Shown here: in pieces, positions 1 to 10,149 of the stretch
Layout of the letters: each line of letters starts with the position of its first letter
Numbering within the stretch: the stretch's first letter is position 1
Assembly: GCA_030407315.1 (NCBI GenBank)
Contig: JALQPE010002198.1
Span: 1-26,184 of the forward strand
Direction: 5' to 3'
DNA: 26,184 nt
DNA from: Asparagopsis taxiformis
Taxonomy: Eukaryota > Rhodophyta > Florideophyceae > Bonnemaisoniales > Bonnemaisoniaceae
The notes under the pieces: generated by a model
The model's database searches: none
Told to the model about the DNA's origin: nothing
Seen by the model: the letters and a program-made list of their open reading frames with translations, nothing else
Translations under genes and position numbers: made by a program

Positions 1-184
1 GGTGGACTGTTCGTTCGTTTCGAGGTTAAGGACAGCGTGTCCGTAGCTCGTAACAGCTACTACGTCTAACGAACTATCGTTCCACACTGGTCTTCCGACC
101 TAGAAGTTGCTACGAGCATAACGACAACCAACGAGGTTGAGCTCTGTTACGTTAAACGAAGCTACGTGCTACAGTCGACGGTCT
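1..184 (+). other. Ty3/gypsy element leader (between an off-window 5' LTR and gag)
   Basis: No convincing ORF is seen before the first gag-like ATG at 185, and the sequence runs directly into gag-like coding DNA. By position this is the untranslated leader of the retroelement. The 5' LTR and primer-binding site would lie left of the window and are not visible. The assignment is inferred from position alone. Confidence 0.45.
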
Positions 185-2596
185 ATGAATTACGCTATGT
201 CGAATTCCAGCGCGTCGCCCAGGCAACCGTTGCCAACGTCAGCGGACGCCGAAGCCGACGTGGCCTTGTCAGCAGAAGCGATCTTCGCGACTGATCGATC
301 TATCCCGCCGGATATCGAGGCGATCGGCCAGCTACCACGTACGGTAAGCCCGTTTGAGTCCGTGAGTATGACCCCGCAACGCGCGGTCAGCTCAACGAAG
401 GGAACGTGACTCCCACGGCACTACGTGTAGTGTAGGAAGACCTTCGAGGTCACATCGAAGGGGCGAGCGACGCGGCCGGTCCGACGAAGCGTAAGGCAGA
501 GACTCGGGAGTCTAGGAGCGCGAAGTGGGGGGAAGAAGTCTCGTCGTGTATACGTGAACGCTCAGCGACCCTCGAACGGGAAAACGAAGATTTACGAAAT
601 CGCCTCTCCGCCGTGGAGGGAAGACGACTCGTTTGTCGTAGTATTCAACGAAATCGTCGCCGGACGTTCCGCTCCGCCGAGCGGAGCGATCCGAATTACG
701 AAGAAGGCTCGCGCGCCTATAACTCGCAATCCTCCCGGCCGTTCCGGGAGATACCCCTCACACCCGGTCCGACGACCCCGACAACGTACGGAAGGGGGCG
801 ACAGTGCAACGAGCCATCGCCAACCACCGAGACGCCACGAAGGCATTACGTTTTAACGATACGCCAGACCACGCGCGGTCGGCGGATGCAGCACGAGCTG
901 CACAATTCGATACGAGAGCTCCCCCGCCACGTGAGACGTACATTCCGTGGCTGGGTACGTTCGGCACGACGGACACGCGAGTCCACGAAAACGAACGTGC
1001 CGACGCGGTACGCTTACCAGGGAACGCCCTCGGACCCGTTTGCCACGCGTTGGCAGAGCACACGACAATGCTCGACGCATTTGCGAACGTGGTGTCGTAC
1101 CGCATGTACCGACTTAACGATGTACGTGAACATCTCTACGTGAACGAGAGTCAAAGCGTACATAAGCTCAAACGTGAGCTGGAGGGACTTTTCCATACGT
1201 TGAAGCCGTTCTCCGGTCGGAATCCGATTACGTTGCTCGGATTACTCGCCCAAATACGTGATGGGTTCAGCACACTCGGAGTGTGCGAGGGAGTGGCAGT
1301 ACGTGCGCTGCACTTCTTCCTCGAAGGGGACGCCCGACGGTTCTACGATTCCCAGTGTACGACTGGCGTGATCACGACTGATCCGACGAAGAGGTTCTCG
1401 TGGCCTCACGTGATCAACGCGTTGATCAAACGATACTTGCAAGACGACGTGCTGCAGGAGGCCTACGAAAAGGTCACGATGATCACGCAGAGTCCTAACG
1501 AGGACGAGAATCAGTACGCTGATAGACTGGACACTGCCACGCGGGCGTGCAACTACGTGTTTACGGACCGACTCCTCGTTCACCACTACGTGCGTGGTTT
1601 ACTGCCCTCGACGCGGGCAGCCGTGACGGAACGACTCCGGTCACTCCCCGAACGAGAGAGGAACGACCTCACCGTTGTGAGACGATTGGCGACGGCCGAA
1701 GGAACGACCTTCCGTGCACGTACGGCAGCTGTCGCGTCAGCCGCGAAACCGAAAGTGCGGTTTCCGGTGGAGCCTACGTTGGCTATTTACGACCACGAGT
1801 CGAGGAAGTTCGCGGACTACGATGAGTCCGCGTACTTACGTAATGAACGGGCTAGCGAGCCCAGTTACCACGATGTTAACCCGAACATCCCCGCGAGGGA
1901 CGATGACGACGTATCGCTCGCTGCGGCTCACGTTGCCGAGAATCTAGAGGCGATACTCTTCACGAACGGGCCGCCGCCCACGATACGAAAACGGCAAACG
2001 AAAAGCCGGACGAGCTCGAAGCTCGATTGAACCGTCCATGCGAGGACGTGCCGAAGCTCACGAGCGAGCAGACGCAATTGGCGCATTCCGTAATCCCGAA
2101 TGATTACTGGACGCTATCGTGTTGGTCATGCCGCGAAGATGGCCACTCGACGTTTACGTGTCCGCGCCTGACGCCAGATCAACGGATCTTTTTCGCGTAC
2201 AAGTACTACCTCTTCCACGTGAAGAGCAACCCACGGCAGGCTGAGTACTTCCGCCAACGAATGGCCAAACGAACCCAGGAACGACCTGGTGAGCGAGGGA
2301 ACGTGACCTCGCGGAGGTATGGCACGCCACCTACGATACTCCGAAACCCCAATCGTGACGGGGAAAGGCCCTTCGACAAGCGCCGCGGCGACTTTCGTAA
2401 TGACCGACGTGACCCCCGCCCGTGGGCGAACGAACGAAATGGCCAGCGTAATGGCCGCAGCGGAGTCTACGTGACGACTTCCGCTGACGAAACACCACTC
2501 GAGGTGGAAACGAGTCACGATGACGAACGAGCTTCGTGGGCTCACGACGACGACGTGTCGAACAGCCTCGCGCCGGAAAACGACCAGGCGATGTAG
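185..2596 (+). pseudogene. gag: Ty3/gypsy gag (capsid + nucleocapsid), broken into four frames
   Basis: Structural polyprotein of an LTR retrotransposon. The coding signal moves between frames: 185-409 (begins MNYAMSNSSASPRQ, disordered), about 430-755 (coiled-coil LERENEDLRNRLSAVE at 571-618), about 723-1976 (capsid-type domain with ALHFFLEGDARRFYDSQ and, downstream, HHYVRGLLPSTRAAV, as in the retrotransposon gag family) and about 1977-2596 (nucleocapsid zinc knuckle followed by an Arg/Asp-rich tail). The last switch falls in a C-run near 1970-1980: the capsid frame runs on to a TGA at 2028-2030, but the nucleocapsid frame is already coding-like from about 1979. Each switch is consistent with a 1-base indel rather than programmed shifting, since I see no slippery heptamer. 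The family call is firm; the exact break positions are approximate. Confidence 0.85.
2120..2161 (+). other. CCHC zinc knuckle of gag nucleocapsid
   Basis: The frame encodes CWSCREDGHSTFTC, an exact C-X2-C-X4-H-X4-C spacing. In retroelements this motif binds RNA for genome packaging. It marks the nucleocapsid part of gag and is intact here although the surrounding reading frame is broken. Confidence 0.95.
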
Positions 2597-3075
2597 GTCA
2601 CGAGCCACCCACATCGCCTGAACCCTTACGTGAAAGGGGGACGACCGACGTCGATGATTGGTCCTCCGCAGGCTCACCGATGAACGAGAGTTACGAAAAG
2701 CTCACCGCCGCGAAGGCCAACTCGAGTCACACGACACCCGACGTGGGGGAAGAAACGAAGTCCGACGGGACAAACGAACCTCACACGAAGAGGAAGTCTC
2801 GCAGACGAGCGAGAAGCGCTACCCGGAAGCACGACACTTCCGGACGCGAGAAAGCCAAGCAAGCGGCTCATACGAAGCGTGTCGACGCAAAAGAAGCCAT
2901 ACGGGCTCATGCGGTGAAGCGACGAACCGCCAACGAAGACATAGACCGCGCGCCGGTCAGGACAGAACCGTTGGTTCTCGACGGGCACACGTGCCTACTT
3001 GCTTCGAAGCATTATATCGTGTCCGGAACGATCAGACTAGACCTCAACGTGATGAGGGCGATTACCATCGCGATG

Positions 3076-3090
3076 GATACGTGCAGCGGC
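3076..3090 (+). other. Protease active-site motif DTCSG (Gly replaced by Cys)
   Basis: Retropepsin active sites normally read D-T/S-G. Here the codons are GAT ACG TGC AGC GGC, giving D-T-C-S-G, so the Gly after the catalytic Asp-Thr is Cys. A single G-to-T change in GGC gives TGC. Loss of activity is inferred from family knowledge. Confidence 0.8.
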
Positions 3091-3847
3091 TACAATTTGA
3101 TACGAACAAGTTTACTACCCTACGAATGGGTCGACCGCTGTCTACGTGACGAAGAGCTACCGAAGCTCGGAGACGCCAATGGGCGACGTTTGCCTATCGA
3201 AGGCGCCATCCTGCTTCGCGTCAGGCTCGGGAACTCGCTGTTCCGCGTAAAATTCTTCGTAGCCAACACGCTGGCTGTTCCCGTCATAATGGGTACATCG
3301 TTCATGTCGAAGCATGTCGATGCCATACGCTGTCGAGCGCAGACAATCGAACTCCATCGGGGAGATACGATACCCATTATCGCGGAGGGCGATACGGCGA
3401 CTCCGTACGAGGAGGGGGAAGAGACGAATCCAAACGTGGAGCACCCGAAAAGCCGCGAGCGTAACGCGGCCTCGAATAGGCCGAGCCGAACGTTCTAGGT
3501 TCGCTTGAAGAAGTACACGCGTGTACCGGCTATGTCGCAACGGACCGTCAACGTGACGACGGATGCGACCGGACTCGTGTTCCTCGAACCGAAAGCGTCG
3601 GTGCAATTCCGGCATGGGCTACGCATAGCCAACGGAGTGGTCGACGTAGGACCGAGAGAGACGTTCTCTATTATCGTGTCGAACTTCACGAAGAAGGACC
3701 GCGAATTGCCGAAAGGCGCGACGATTGCGTACGCGGTACGCTCCCCGTTGGGAATCGTCCCACTCAAGCGTGAGGGCGGCGAAGCCATCGCGAAGGTTTT
3801 GAGCCTACCGCTAGTCGACGCGACGACGCGGACAAATACGAACGGGT

Positions 3848-3849
3848 TG
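3848..3849. repeat. 2-bp target-site duplication, left copy (TG)
   Basis: The dinucleotide TG abuts the left terminal inverted repeat, and another TG abuts the right terminal repeat at 18102-18103. A two-base match alone would be weak. It is supported because removing the insertion plus one TG joins codon 3847-3849 to codon 18104-18106 in the same pol frame. A 3-bp duplication does not fit (TTG on the left, TGG on the right). Confidence 0.7.
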
Positions 3850-3862
3850 CACTACGGTGTTG
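3850..3862 (+). repeat. Left terminal inverted repeat CACTACGGTGTTG
   Basis: Thirteen bases that are perfectly complementary to 18089-18101. Similarity stops right after the 13 bases (AAAAGG on the left versus GGAATGG on the right read inward). The start CACTA gives the superfamily call. Confidence 0.88.
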
Positions 3863-3875
3863 AAAAGGGGGCCTC

Positions 3876-4080
3876 AGACAGTACTGCGAGACAGTGATTT
3901 TTACTGTCTGAGACAGTAAAAATCACTATGCGGCAAATGAAAATTAATGCCACACTTGGAGACAGTGATTTGCACTGTCTGGCAGACAGTACGGAACACT
4001 GTCTGCAGACAGTAAAAAACACTGTCTCACAGTACTGTCTGAGGCAGTGAATGGAGACAGTAAAAATTAATGATTTATTC
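3876..4080. repeat. Left subterminal repeats (ACAGTAAA/TTTACTGT type)
   Basis: Many copies of ACAGT/ACTGT 6-8-mers occur in both orientations. One compound palindrome near 3899-3926 reads TTTTTACTGTCTGAGACAGT and onward, and closely matches one at 18036-18072 near the other end. In CACTA elements such arrays bind the element-encoded accessory protein during end synapsis; that role here is inferred. Confidence 0.75.
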
Positions 4081-4225
4081 AATAGTTGGATATGATGTAA
4101 TTTACTGTACTGGGCAGTGTTGGCGGATAGTGTTTTGTATTGGCCAAGGCAACATGGCCGGATAGTAAAATATGCTGCCTGGGACAATAGATGGAACCAA
4201 CACGGTGCACTGTCCTGGGCAGTAC

Positions 4226-4485
4226 CTGGAGACAGTGATTTTCACTGTCCTGGGCAGTACCTGTAGACAGTACTTTGTGCTGCCCTGGGCAGTACCTGTA
4301 GACAGTATTTCGTGCTGCCCTGGGCAGCACCTGTAGACAGTACTTTGTGCTGCCCTGGGCAGCACCTGTAGACAGTACTTTGTGCTGCCCTGGGCAGCAC
4401 CTGTAGACAGTATTTCGTGCTGCCCTGGGCAGCACCTGTAGACAGTACTTTGTGCTGCCCTGGGCAGCACCTGGAGACAGTAAAA
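4226..4485. repeat. 35-bp tandem minisatellite, about 7.5 copies
   Basis: Units begin CTGTAGACAGT or CTGGAGACAGT at 4226, 4261, 4296, 4331, 4366, 4401, 4436 and 4471, an exact 35-bp period. Each carries the palindrome TGCTGCCCTGGGCAGCA or a close variant plus the subterminal ACAGT word. Units alternate between TACTTTG and TATTTCG in the middle. ORFs across it on the minus strand repeat the same peptide in different frames and are a by-product of the repeat. Confidence 0.9.
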
Positions 4486-5183
4486 GTAGTGTCCTGATAT
4501 AGTAAAATTCGGTGTCTGGGAGTGGTGGATGAGATGGAGCGTCACGCTGTCGTGGGCATCTTTCTGGGGTAGAGGAAGGCAGTTCTAGCGCTATGAGGAT
4601 GGGGCATGGACGGTATTCATATGGGAATGGACAGAATAGTACGGCTAGGAATTTTTATTTCGTAGTGACTATGAGCTAGCGAGAGGTATACGCGGTAGGA
4701 TAGGTAGCAATCTAAGAGGGGGCGATATGGGAAGCTTCACTCTGGATTTGTTTATTTGCGCAGGCTACATTGAGAATAAACAATCCCTATGTTAAAAATG
4801 CTACTACAACTAACACTATTCCGACGAGTAAAACTAAAACTACTAGAAAAGTCTAGAAATCTATCAACTGATTGAGCTGCATGTATAAGCTAGGAAATGA
4901 AGAGAAGAAGAAAAAATGATGTAGAGAAAGGAAACAAGTTAGTGACGTTGAATTGGAGAGGGAAATTGATGGTGATTAGGAGACTAACGTACCTTAACAA
5001 ATACCATTGCATCCCAAATTGAGATATGTACTCACAGGCAGAAAAGAAAAGTAGTGGAGAAGTGGTAAGAGAGAAAGATAAATGAAAGTAGAAGTGGAAC
5101 ACTCACCGACTGGAAACCTTAGAAAGAGAAAACGAATAGAAAACTGGGTTAGTGGCGTGAGTTGTGGAAACGTACCATCATGG
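4486..5183. other. No gene seen; AT-rich, purine-rich DNA
   Basis: There is no coding-like frame. From about 4890 to 5160 the plus strand is strongly purine-rich (GAAGAGAAGAAG-type runs). This makes spurious Phe/Leu/Ser-rich ORFs on the minus strand, which I do not accept as genes. Confidence 0.6.
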
Positions 5184-5324
5184 TTCATATCCGTCGGAGA
5201 CAAAGCAACAACTTTGGCCTTGGAAGCCGTATTGATGATCTAAAACTTACGCTTTGGAAGCAGTTTAGATGATCTATACGGCTTCCACAGCCAAAGTTGT
5301 TGCTTTGTTTCCGACGGATATGAA
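5184..5324. repeat. 141-bp near-perfect inverted repeat (hairpin, MITE-like)
   Basis: The arms 5184-5232 and 5276-5324 are 49 nt each and match at 46 of 49 positions. They begin TTCATATCCGTCGG and end at a 43-nt centre, which itself holds a smaller inverted pair (GATGATCTAAA and TTTAGATGATC, one mismatch). I see no clear target duplication at its edges. It may be a small non-autonomous element or a structural hairpin. Confidence 0.85.
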
Positions 5325-5908
5325 GATGGAAACAGGGATTTCCAGAATCTGTTGTTTAAGTAGCACTCTGCGGGCGGAAATGACGTGTAGGAGAACAATA
5401 GAGGGATGAATTTGAAACGGAGCGGTGCGATGGGAGGCCCAGAAAAACGATACCTAGGGTGCGAATTACGCTTTGAAGCACATGACCTGGCAGAACAGGC
5501 GCAAAATTATTGTATCTTCTACCGCCTTCTCTAGTCTATAATGACGTCATCACTACAGAAATATAGGAAAAACACTAGCATATGGGGCCTACTGGAAAGG
5601 GGGAGGCGAGGAGTAGGAAAAATGGCGCACTTTCCTGGACGAGGAGTCCGCGCTTCCAGTGATGATTTGGACGGTATATATCGATGACGTCATTGAATGC
5701 TCTGAGCACACTTGGCAGGCAGTCAAAGCGGGCCACGTAGATGGTGGCGGTTAGGAAATAGCAGTGTGGAAGAAATTTTATAATTTTCATGTTGCAAGCG
5801 AGCAGTGAATCTGCATTTTAATAAATAAATATATGCTAATTTAAGATATCACACCGAGTACGATTAAACGAGAGATCATGTTTTCACCTCGTGAATAGGG
5901 CCTAGAAT
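5325..5908. other. Non-coding stretch with two TGACGTCA palindromes
   Basis: No credible ORF is present. The 8-bp palindrome TGACGTCA, a bZIP/CREB-type binding word, occurs at 5542-5549 and 5685-5692. TATATA lies just before the second copy at about 5676. This could be a promoter for the broken plus-strand stretch starting near 5909, but the link is positional only. Confidence 0.3.
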
Positions 5909-6827
5909 ATGGTAGAGTATACAACTAGGAACTACGTGTATGAGAAAATCAGATTCGGTATTAGTGCTTAGAGCATCACCGCGTAATAAACGTAAATGGA
6001 TACGTCTTTGACAGGTCTGTCTTGAGGGAATGCGATACAAGATAGCAAAACCATTTTGAGTAGGTCCAGCCCGGATATAATAGCAATAATTCAGCAGAAA
6101 GTAATAAGCATAGGACAAATCATTGTGGTGAACCAGTTCATCTGATCGAATGAAACCCTCGAAAGGTTTCGTAACGGTTGAATGTAGTGGCAGAGAAGTA
6201 GCGGAGAAGATTAATTCTCCCTCAGCTAGCGAGACAATCATCACTACTGCCCAGTCCAGTTCGCCTGAAATGCAAGTTGACCCTCACAAAGTGAATGTCA
6301 GAGGTTGTTCACAAGTGGTTGAAGAAGTCTGCAACGATGGAGCAATTCTTGCGAACAGATTTGGTAGCAGAAAACTCGAAAGGGGTCGGGGATATTGATC
6401 ATCGCATTGAAGAGCGCATTTTATTCGTCTTTGTTGACTTTCATGACGACTTGATAGACAGAAGCAGTCTGAGAACCAAGAATGGGATGTTTACAAACAG
6501 TTTTGATGACAAACTGGAATATGCTCGGGGACAAAGGCAATGCATCTTACCAAGGCCGAAGAGGAAAGAGAACGGAGTCGAATGAAAACAAGTCCAGGTT
6601 GGATAAGAAGCGAAGAAGATAACCCAAGATTCTCTGAACCCGGTATGCCTGATAAAAACAATGAGACTGAGCCTCCCCTGGAAAAGAATAGGAGATTCAC
6701 TGCAGGGAAACGAACGACTGGAGAAGAAGCACTAGTTTTCACTGATGAGCAAGAAAACTCCCTTTCAGACGGCACATTTCCTGAAAAACTATTTGAGATG
6801 TTGCCTTTATGCATTCCTTCCAGCTAG
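5909..6827 (+). pseudogene. Coding-like stretch, broken in several frames, unknown product
   Basis: Consecutive coding-like frames occur on the plus strand: MVEYTTRNYVYEKIRFGISA from 5909; a piece with SKTILSRSSPDIIAIIQQ at about 6050-6130; 6150-6300 (MKPSKGFVTVECSGREVAEK); 6295-6540 (MSEVVHKWLKKSATMEQFL); and 6540-6827, which is charged and ends at a TAG (MHLTKAEEERERSRMK at its start, TFPEKLFEMLPLCIPSS at its end). Each piece stops or shifts frame within 60-290 bases. I recognise no domain. Together they would make a mostly hydrophilic protein of about 300 residues. It could be a decayed element-encoded DNA-binding protein, but nothing in the sequence shows that. Confidence 0.35.
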
Positions 6828-7079
6828 AGAGTGAAGTATTGTATCGCAGGAGATATAAAATACTGAGCTCCTTATGAGCAAGAGAGGAAACGATGGCGGG
6901 TGGCACTGGAATAGAACGAGAAGGCGATGAGCGTAATGACGCAGTCGTCTTCGTCTGCAACATTGAGAGGATCAGGAAGGCTTACGGAGGAGGCAGTTTC
7001 GGCAGAGCGCCGACAGAAAAGTCATGGTAACGATCGTAGCGATGACTTTGTTCTGAGGCAACAAATTATTACAGCAGCC

Positions 7080-7282
7080 ACGATTTTTACCCGGGAAAAA
7101 ACTTTTCAGTAACTTTTTTACCCGGTAAAAACTCTTCGGTCACTGTGATAGCAATGTTTCCTCACAGCAGCCAGGATTTTTTTACCTGGTAAAAATTTCT
7201 TGGTGATTTTGTACCTGGTAAAAATTCTTGGTGATTTTTTTACCCGGTAAAAATTCTCCAGTCACTGTAATGGCAACGTTTC
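7080..7282. repeat. Tandem TTTTTACCCGGTAAAAA palindromes (about 30-bp spacing)
   Basis: The 17-bp palindrome TTTTTACCCGGTAAAAA and variants (CCCGGG, CCTGGT) recurs at about 7085, 7117, 7180, 7208 and 7238, joined by CTTGGTGATTTT or TCACTGTAATGGC linkers. It leads straight into the first 39-nt palindrome at 7283. The same core is the apex of the hairpins in the three 0.9-kb units. Confidence 0.8.
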
Positions 7283-8188
7283 CTTACAGCAAAGCCATCG
7301 TTACGATGACTTTGCTGTAAGGAAACGTTTCATTACAGCAGCCACAATTTTTTACCCGGTAAAAAATTCTCCTGTCACTGTAATGGAGACCTTTCCTTAC
7401 AGCAAAGTCATCGTAACGATGACTTTGCTGTAAGCATCCCTTGTAAACGGCTTCTAGTGTAAGCGTCTGGGAGTTTAGTCACTCTCCCACCTTGGCAAGG
7501 ATAGGAAGGGAAGTGTGAAGTCGGGAACATCGCGAGCGGTTTGTTTGGACGGGTGTTGATGGCTCTGGGGAGCACTCTGCGCTACGCTCAACCGGGTCTG
7601 GGCTGGATGCAATACATGGTATGGCAGCAAGAGTGCACAAAATTTGTGCCACCATTTTCTCAAGGCAGAGACTCGGACGGGCGAAATCCGACCTCGCTGA
7701 AAAGAGCTAGAACAGGTCTGGAGTACATCCAAGACCGCTGGAAAGGTACTATCAGAAATTTTCCTGAGCATGCAAGGGGCTTTCCTCACCGAAATCGAGC
7801 ATAGCGGTTCTGCGACCAAAGCTTACTCATGAAGGAGGTAGGGTGCTGGGTACCACACCAACCATAGCTACTTACATTTGCAGTGTACTCTAGCGATCTA
7901 GTTAGTATTCTACTTCCTCACTGTACAATGATTTTCAGGAAGTTGGATATGCTCTGGGCCTGGCACAGGAGAGAAAGAAGGAAGGGTAGGCATGCAGAAG
8001 TATACAGGCAGTAGTATGTGAAGACTATGGCAGTGGTAGAGAAGTATTGCATGCACCACAGGGGCGGGCAGAGTGACACTAGAGACGTGGTGCGCAGGGC
8101 AAAGGGAGGTGGAGATGATGGAGGGCAACAGACATGAGAGCGAGGGTTGAGACCAACGGCTTACAGATGGAGCAGTTTACTAGGGATG
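7283..8188. repeat. 0.9-kb tandem unit 1
   Basis: The unit opens with paired 39-nt palindromes at 7283-7321 (central T) and 7396-7434 (central A) around a single TTTACCCGGTAAA core. About 750 bp follow, beginning GCATCCCTTGTAAACGGC, and recur at equivalent positions in units 2 and 3. ORFs of 87-114 codons on both strands inside it are not conserved in the other units and are not called genes. Confidence 0.85.
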
Positions 8189-9088
8189 CTTACAGCAAAG
8201 TCATCGTTACGATGACTTTGCTGTAAGGAAAGGTTTCATTACAGTAGCCATGATTTCTTTACCCGGTAAAAAATTCTTCGGCCACTGTAATGAAAACATT
8301 TTCTTATAGCAAAGTCATCGTAACGATGACTTTGCTGTAAGCATCCCTGGTAAACTGCCTCAGCTGTAAGCGGCTGGGAGCTTGGTCCCTGCCTCACCTT
8401 GGGAAGGGTGAGCAAGGAATTCTGAAGCCGGAAAACATGGCAAAGGGATGGTTTGGACGGCTGTTGGCGGCGTTGGGGAGCACTCTGCGTCGTGCTCACC
8501 CGGTCTGGGCTGGGTACCCTATCTGGTACGGCGGCAGGAGTGCACAAAATATGAAACACAATTTTCGCAAGAGTGAAATTCTGACTGTCGAAACTCAACC
8601 TCCCTAAAATGAACTAGAGCTGGCGTGAGCACCTCCACGACGTCTGGAAAGGTACTGACAGCACGTTTTCGGAGCATGGGCGTAGCTGTCCTCTCTGAGA
8701 TCAAGCATAGAGTATCCGTGGCCAGATTCTATTCCTAGTGCCATGTGGCACAGTGACCACACCGAATTACCCTTTTTAGCACACTATAGATTTGTGCTAC
8801 TAGGAATCTAGCTGTCTTCTATACTAATATAGTTGGTAAGTAGGCAAGCCTAGGATTGTAGGACTATCAGGAAGGATGTGAGGTTAGGTATGCAGCAACA
8901 TGAAGGGGATAGTATGAGTAGACTATGGCGGTGGTAGGCAAGGATTGCACTCACCGAAGGGTCGGCTGGAGTGACACCGGAGTCGGCATAGAAGGGAGGT
9001 TGGGATAGGCTGGGATGAAGGAAGACAAGAGACATGAGAGAGAGGGTGAAGCCAGACCGCTTACAGCTGAGGCAGTTTACCGAGGGTG
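8189..9088. repeat. 0.9-kb tandem unit 2
   Basis: Same organisation as unit 1, offset by 906 bp. Palindromes lie at 8189-8227 (central T) and 8303-8341 (central A) around one TTTACCCGGTAAA core. The body then begins GCATCCCTGGTAAACTGCC. Short indels separate it from unit 1, so any ORF in one unit is broken in the next. Confidence 0.85.
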
Positions 9089-10030
9089 CTGACAGCAAAG
9101 TCATCGTTACGATGACTTTGCTGTAAGAAAAGAAAACATTACAGCAGGCATGATTTTTTACCCGGTAAAAAAATTCTTGGTGATTTTTTACCCGGTAAAA
9201 ATTCTTGGTGATTTTTTACCCGGTAAAAATTCTTCGCCCACTGTAATGTTTTCTTTTCTTACAGAAAAGTCATCGTAACGATGACTTTGCTGTAAGCATC
9301 CCTGGTAAACTGCCTCAGCTGTAAGTGGCAGGAGAGCTTGGTCCCTCTCTTACCTTGGGAAGGGTGAGATAGGAATTGTGAAGTCGAGAACATTGTGGAA
9401 GGATGGTTTCGACGGCTTCGGGCGGCTTTGAAGAGCAATCTGTGTCTTGTTCACCCAGCCTGAACTACCTAAAAATTTCAGTTTTGCGAGAGGAGCACGC
9501 AAAATTACAACCACCATGGTGGTGGGAAAATGCATTTTCTCACGACAGAGATTCTGGCGGTCGAAATTCAAACTCGTTAAAATGGACTAGAGTTGGTGTG
9601 AACACCTCCAGGACCTTTAGAAAGGTACTACCTGCACATTTTCCGAGGCTACAAGAAGCTGATCTCTCCAATATCAAGCATAGATTTTCGGTGCGCAAAA
9701 TCTACTCCTGGTGCTGTGTAGCACATTGACTATACAAAACCGTCCGTTTCCCGTTATAATAAACTATACTCTCAAGAAGGAATGAATCTAGATATTCACT
9801 TTACATCGATGGTTATGAAGTAGGTTAGCCTAGGATTGAAGGACAGAAGGTAAAGGATAGGATGGTAGGCGTGGGGTAAAATGAAGGTGGTGGTATGAGT
9901 AGAATATGGAAGTGGCAGACAGGAATGTAATGCACAGGAGGGGCGTGTGAAGTGACACCAGAGGCGCGGTGCGTCACAGGAAGGGAGACTGGAATGATGA
10001 AGGAGGATTAGAGACATGAGAGATAGGTTG
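9089..10030. repeat. 0.9-kb tandem unit 3 (core expanded to three copies)
   Basis: Palindromes at 9089-9127 and 9258-9296 flank three TTTTTACCCGGTAAAAA cores instead of one. This lengthens the hairpin by about 50 bp relative to unit 2. The body, beginning GCATCCCTGGTAAACTGCC at 9297, diverges progressively and fades out near 10030. Confidence 0.82.
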
Positions 10031-10149
10031 TTGAGGCATGCTTCCAGCTCTATTATATAATTACATTGCTCCTCTATAGGCTACGCAATCCATTCCAGCA
10101 GTTTTAGTAAAAATGGACTATATGAATGTTTCATTTCAATATCAGCATT

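Larger units (their letters stand above)
2597..3849 (+). pseudogene. pol: Ty3/gypsy pol, N-terminal part: aspartic protease and linker (interrupted by transposon)
   Basis: Left half of pol. A basic, disordered linker (about 2597-2960, rich in K/R/E) leads into an aspartic-protease domain. That domain has the active-site region AMDTCSGYNLI at about 3070-3102 and a downstream VIMGTSFMSKHVDAI element at about 3289-3333, both in the layout of Ty3/gypsy proteases. The frame then meets a TAG at 3496-3498 and continues unchanged to 3849. The continued part holds the conserved post-protease segment with GLVFLEPK, IANGVVDVGP and VSNFTKKDRELPKGATIAYA. At 3850 a 14-kb DNA transposon begins, and the same reading frame resumes at 18104. 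Defects are the internal TAG, the DTC active site and a frame change from gag near 2570-2600. Confidence 0.87.

Noticed and set aside
2020..2600. Programmed -1 frameshifts between gag segments and pol
   Set aside because: No XXXYYYZ slippery site is seen at the switches. More than one switch occurs inside gag, and the RT also has a one-base deletion, so accumulated indels explain it better.
4079..4545. Minus-strand ORFs of 118 and 147 codons with repeated LSTGAAQGSTKYC-type peptides
   Set aside because: They lie on the 35-bp minisatellite. Because 35 is not divisible by three, the same peptide rotates through all frames; this is a repeat artefact.
7475..7819. Overlapping ORFs of 87 codons (plus) and 114 codons (minus) in tandem unit 1
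   Set aside because: The corresponding positions in units 2 and 3 do not keep either frame.
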